A DNA stretch of 5,814 nt. It comes from Gammaproteobacteria bacterium (lineage in GTDB: Bacteria > Pseudomonadota > Gammaproteobacteria > Pseudomonadales > Porticoccaceae). The stretch is taken from NCBI GenBank assembly GCA_003646355.1, contig QNFO01000094.1, forward strand, positions 1-5,814, read 5' to 3'. The notes beneath the pieces are model-generated. The model saw only the letters and a list, made by a program, of their open reading frames with translations. It made no database searches and was not told the DNA's origin. Shown here piece by piece: positions 3,735 through 5,814 of the stretch; the stretch's first letter is position 1, and each line of letters starts with the position of its first letter. The position numbers were made by a program, and so were the translations under genes.

Positions 3735-5814
3735 GCCTCGCCTCAACCCAGCTGGACTGCTGGCCAGCTTTTTTGTCCAGTCCAAAATCACCTCACTGTT
3801 CGTCCTTGGTTGCCTGTTATTGGGCATTGTCGCCATTGCCTATACGCCACGCGAGGAAAACCCACAAATCATCGTTCCCGGGGCCCACGTTATTGTCACA
3901 CTGCCCGGCGCCTCGCCGAGAGAGATCGAGCATCTACTGGTGCAACCCCTGGAAAATATCGTCAAACAAATCACCGGGGTCGACCACGTTGTTTCGAGTT
4001 CGATGAATTCGGTCGGTATCTTGATGGTGCAATTTGAAGTTGGCGAGGACAAACAACTATCACTCGTTAAACTTTATGACCAGATACTCGGCCAGCGGGA
4101 CAAACTACCCGCTGGCACGCCAATGCCACTGATTAAAAGTATTGATGTTGATACCGTACCTATCGTCACCGTGACATTGGCTTCGCAAACCTACAACGAC
4201 TACCAGCTAAAGCGCGTTGCCGATCGCGTACTGGAAGGCTTACGCAGTTTAAAAACAGTCTCTGACACCGCTGTGCGCGGCGGTCGAGACCGAGAAATTA
4301 CCATTGAAATTGACCCCGGTAAGGTCAAGGCATTTAGCGTCTCTCTCGACCAGGTTCGCCAGGCCCTGGTCACTGCCAACTTGTCGGCCCCTCTCGGGAC
4401 AAAAGTTACTCACAACACCCTGTCACAGGTCATGTTTAAAGGCGAATTCTCCAGTGCCGATGAGCTTAAAAAACTCATTATTGGCACCCATCGCCAACGA
4501 CCCGTCTATTTGGCCGACATCGCCACCATTGTCGATGGCCCCACCACCGAGCGCGACACTCTGAGCCGGCTCGCTTTTGGCCAGGCCGATCCTCGCTTCG
4601 ACCAATATGCTGACCCCGAGCTTGCGGCGGTGACCATCACCGTGGCCAAAATCACCGGTAGTAATGCCGTATTTATGGCCGACGAAGTGCTGGAGCGTCT
4701 TGAAATAATGAAGCGCACCATCATTCCCGCCGGTATCGAAGTCGTGGTCACGCGCAACGATGGTAAAAAAGCCAATGACGCCGTTAACCTCTTGATTGAA
4801 AACCTTGGCATCGCCCTGATTTCAGTCTTCGTCATTACCGTATTTTTCCTCGGCTGGAAAGAAGCTTCCATCGTTGGCCTGGCCGTACCCTTAATTCTCG
4901 CCCTCACTCTCGGTGCCGATTACCTGTTTGGACCCACCATTAACCGGGTAACACTATTCGCACTCATCCTGGCCCTCGGCATGCTAGTCGATGGCGCTAT
5001 CGTGGTGGTCGAAAACATTCACCGCCACTACGCCTCCCTCAATGGTGGAGACAAAGCGCAGGCAACCATTCTCGCCACCAATGAAATTGGCAATCCCACC
5101 AACCTCGCGACCTTCGCCGTGATGCTGGTTTTCGCCTCGCAATTTATTCTCAGCGGCATGGTCGGCCAATACTTTTACCCCCTCGCCTTCAACGTACCCA
5201 TTGCCATGTTCGCCTCGGTTATTATTGCCTACGTCGTAACACCCTGGGCCTGCTTCCGCTGGATTAAAACCGGCAATGGTGGTGAAAACGTCGATATGAA
5301 TGAATACGACACTAGCTCCCGCCTGACTCGTATTTACGAGAGAATTCTCAAGCCTTTAATCGACAATCGTCCTTTGCGCCTGCAAGTCTTTGCCCTGATT
5401 ATTGTCGCCATCGGCCTGGCCGTACTACAGCCAGCCTGGCAGTTCTTGCGCCCCTCGGGTATCTCAGGGCCGCAATCTTTTCTCGGTGTGGAATTAGCCA
5501 TGCTGCCGAAAGACAGCAAGAACACCTTTAACATCACCATTGATATGCCCGAAAATACAGCCGTTGAAGTGACCGACCAGGTCGCCCGAGAAGTTGGCAC
5601 CGTACTTCGCGATCAGCTTTACATTACCAACTACCAAACCTGGATTGGCCAATCCGGCGTCATCGACTTTAATGGATTGTTGCGCGGTGCCGCCAATAAG
5701 CGCGGCCCCCATGTCGGCGAAATCCGTGTCAACCTGAGTGACAAGAGCGACAGGAGTATTACCTCCATCACCATCGTCCGTGAACTGCGCCCGTTACTGA
5801 CGCTCATTCAAGAT
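3727..5814 (+). CDS. RND-superfamily efflux pump permease subunit, N-terminal two-thirds (3' end outside window)
   Basis: RND permeases are proton-driven inner-membrane trimers that export drugs, lipids or metals through an adaptor and outer-membrane channel. The frame opens with GTG at 3727 and runs without a stop to the right edge: 696 codons of a usual 1,000-1,050. TM1 lies near residues 18-38, ending TPREENPQI. The first periplasmic porter region runs to about 355, including LPGASPREIEHLLVQPLE (55-72). TM2-TM6 lie between about 359 and 512, including NRVTLFALILALG and the TM4 motif MLVDGAIVVVEN (419-430). EIGNPTNLATFAVML is near TM5 and SGMVGQYFYP precedes TM6. TM7 is near 552-570, followed by the second periplasmic domain (TNYQTWIGQSG and NGLLRGA). 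The AcrB Asp407-Asp408 pair is D422-G423 here. Substrate is unknown. It overlaps the adaptor gene by 8 bp; no channel gene is in view. Confidence 0.95.
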   Translation, partial: MSKPRLNPAGLLASFFVQSKITSLFVLGCLLLGIVAIAYTPREENPQIIVPGAHVIVTLPGASPREIEHLLVQPLENIVKQITGVDHVVSSSMNSVGILMVQFEVGEDKQLSLVKLYDQILGQRDKLPAGTPMPLIKSIDVDTVPIVTVTLASQTYNDYQLKRVADRVLEGLRSLKTVSDTAVRGGRDREITIEIDPGKVKAFSVSLDQVRQALVTANLSAPLGTKVTHNTLSQVMFKGEFSSADELKKLIIGTHRQRPVYLADIATIVDGPTTERDTLSRLAFGQADPRFDQYADPELAAVTITVAKITGSNAVFMADEVLERLEIMKRTIIPAGIEVVVTRNDGKKANDAVNLLIENLGIALISVFVITVFFLGWKEASIVGLAVPLILALTLGADYLFGPTINRVTLFALILALGMLVDGAIVVVENIHRHYASLNGGDKAQATILATNEIGNPTNLATFAVMLVFASQFILSGMVGQYFYPLAFNVPIAMFASVIIAYVVTPWACFRWIKTGNGGENVDMNEYDTSSRLTRIYERILKPLIDNRPLRLQVFALIIVAIGLAVLQPAWQFLRPSGISGPQSFLGVELAMLPKDSKNTFNITIDMPENTAVEVTDQVAREVGTVLRDQLYITNYQTWIGQSGVIDFNGLLRGAANKRGPHVGEIRVNLSDKSDRSITSITIVRELRPLLTLIQD

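Noticed and set aside
3453..3836. Minus-strand open frame of 127 codons across the adaptor/pump junction
   Set aside because: It lies opposite two well-supported RND genes, has no recognisable domain and its protein composition looks like a reverse-strand shadow.
3773..4037. Two overlapping + strand frames at the start of the pump gene
   Set aside because: Both are out-of-frame readings of the region coding for pump TM1 and the first porter domain; the GTG-started frame explains this region fully.
4506..4907. Minus-strand open frame of 133 codons inside the pump gene
   Set aside because: It is Ser/Thr/Arg rich with no family motif, and the + strand frame is continuous RND sequence with clear motifs through the same bases.

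Overview
The window looks like ordinary chromosomal DNA of a gammaproteobacterium, possibly a marine Cellvibrionales- or Pseudomonas-type lineage. The evidence is that the RsmE-family methyltransferase resembles, from memory, the Pseudomonas-type version (start MNLLLL, then RVEKS, LILGLEQ, FKPFVED and GPEGG), that base composition is moderate, and that the tRNA gene encodes its own CCA. The genus cannot be fixed from the sequence alone. Every gene found lies on the + strand. I saw no transposase, CRISPR array, prophage gene or att-like duplication.

Layout: (1) Bases 2-313 are the C-terminal 103 residues of an SLC13-type membrane transporter, cut by the window edge. (2) Bases 314-551 hold a stable-RNA-like promoter, a tRNA-Arg(CCT) gene at 431-507, and two short hairpins before the next gene. 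(3) rsmE-like 16S rRNA m3U1498 methyltransferase at 564-1307, followed by a small membrane methyltransferase of the isoprenylcysteine/phospholipid methyltransferase type at 1354-1848. (4) Bases 1849-1991 are non-coding and contain a sigma70-like promoter whose -10 box runs into a 19-bp imperfect palindrome. (5) A TetR-type repressor (1992-2585), an RND periplasmic adaptor lipoprotein (2652-3734) and an RND inner-membrane pump (3727-5814, cut by the right edge) follow in what looks like one operon.

The second half reads as a self-regulated efflux module. The TetR protein probably binds the palindrome overlapping its own promoter and so controls itself, the adaptor and the pump. The adaptor and pump ORFs overlap by 8 bp, which suggests translational coupling. 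No outer-membrane channel gene is visible; it may lie beyond the right edge, or a shared TolC-type channel may serve. The first half is a set of housekeeping genes. The tRNA and rsmE are 56 bp apart with no convincing terminator between them, so they may share a transcript.

I found no convincing new biological system. The points most worth a second look are the TetR operator/promoter arrangement, the single acidic residue (VDG instead of VDD) in the pump's TM4 proton-relay motif, and the altered C-terminal motif (TVEVA instead of RVETA) in the RsmE-like protein.
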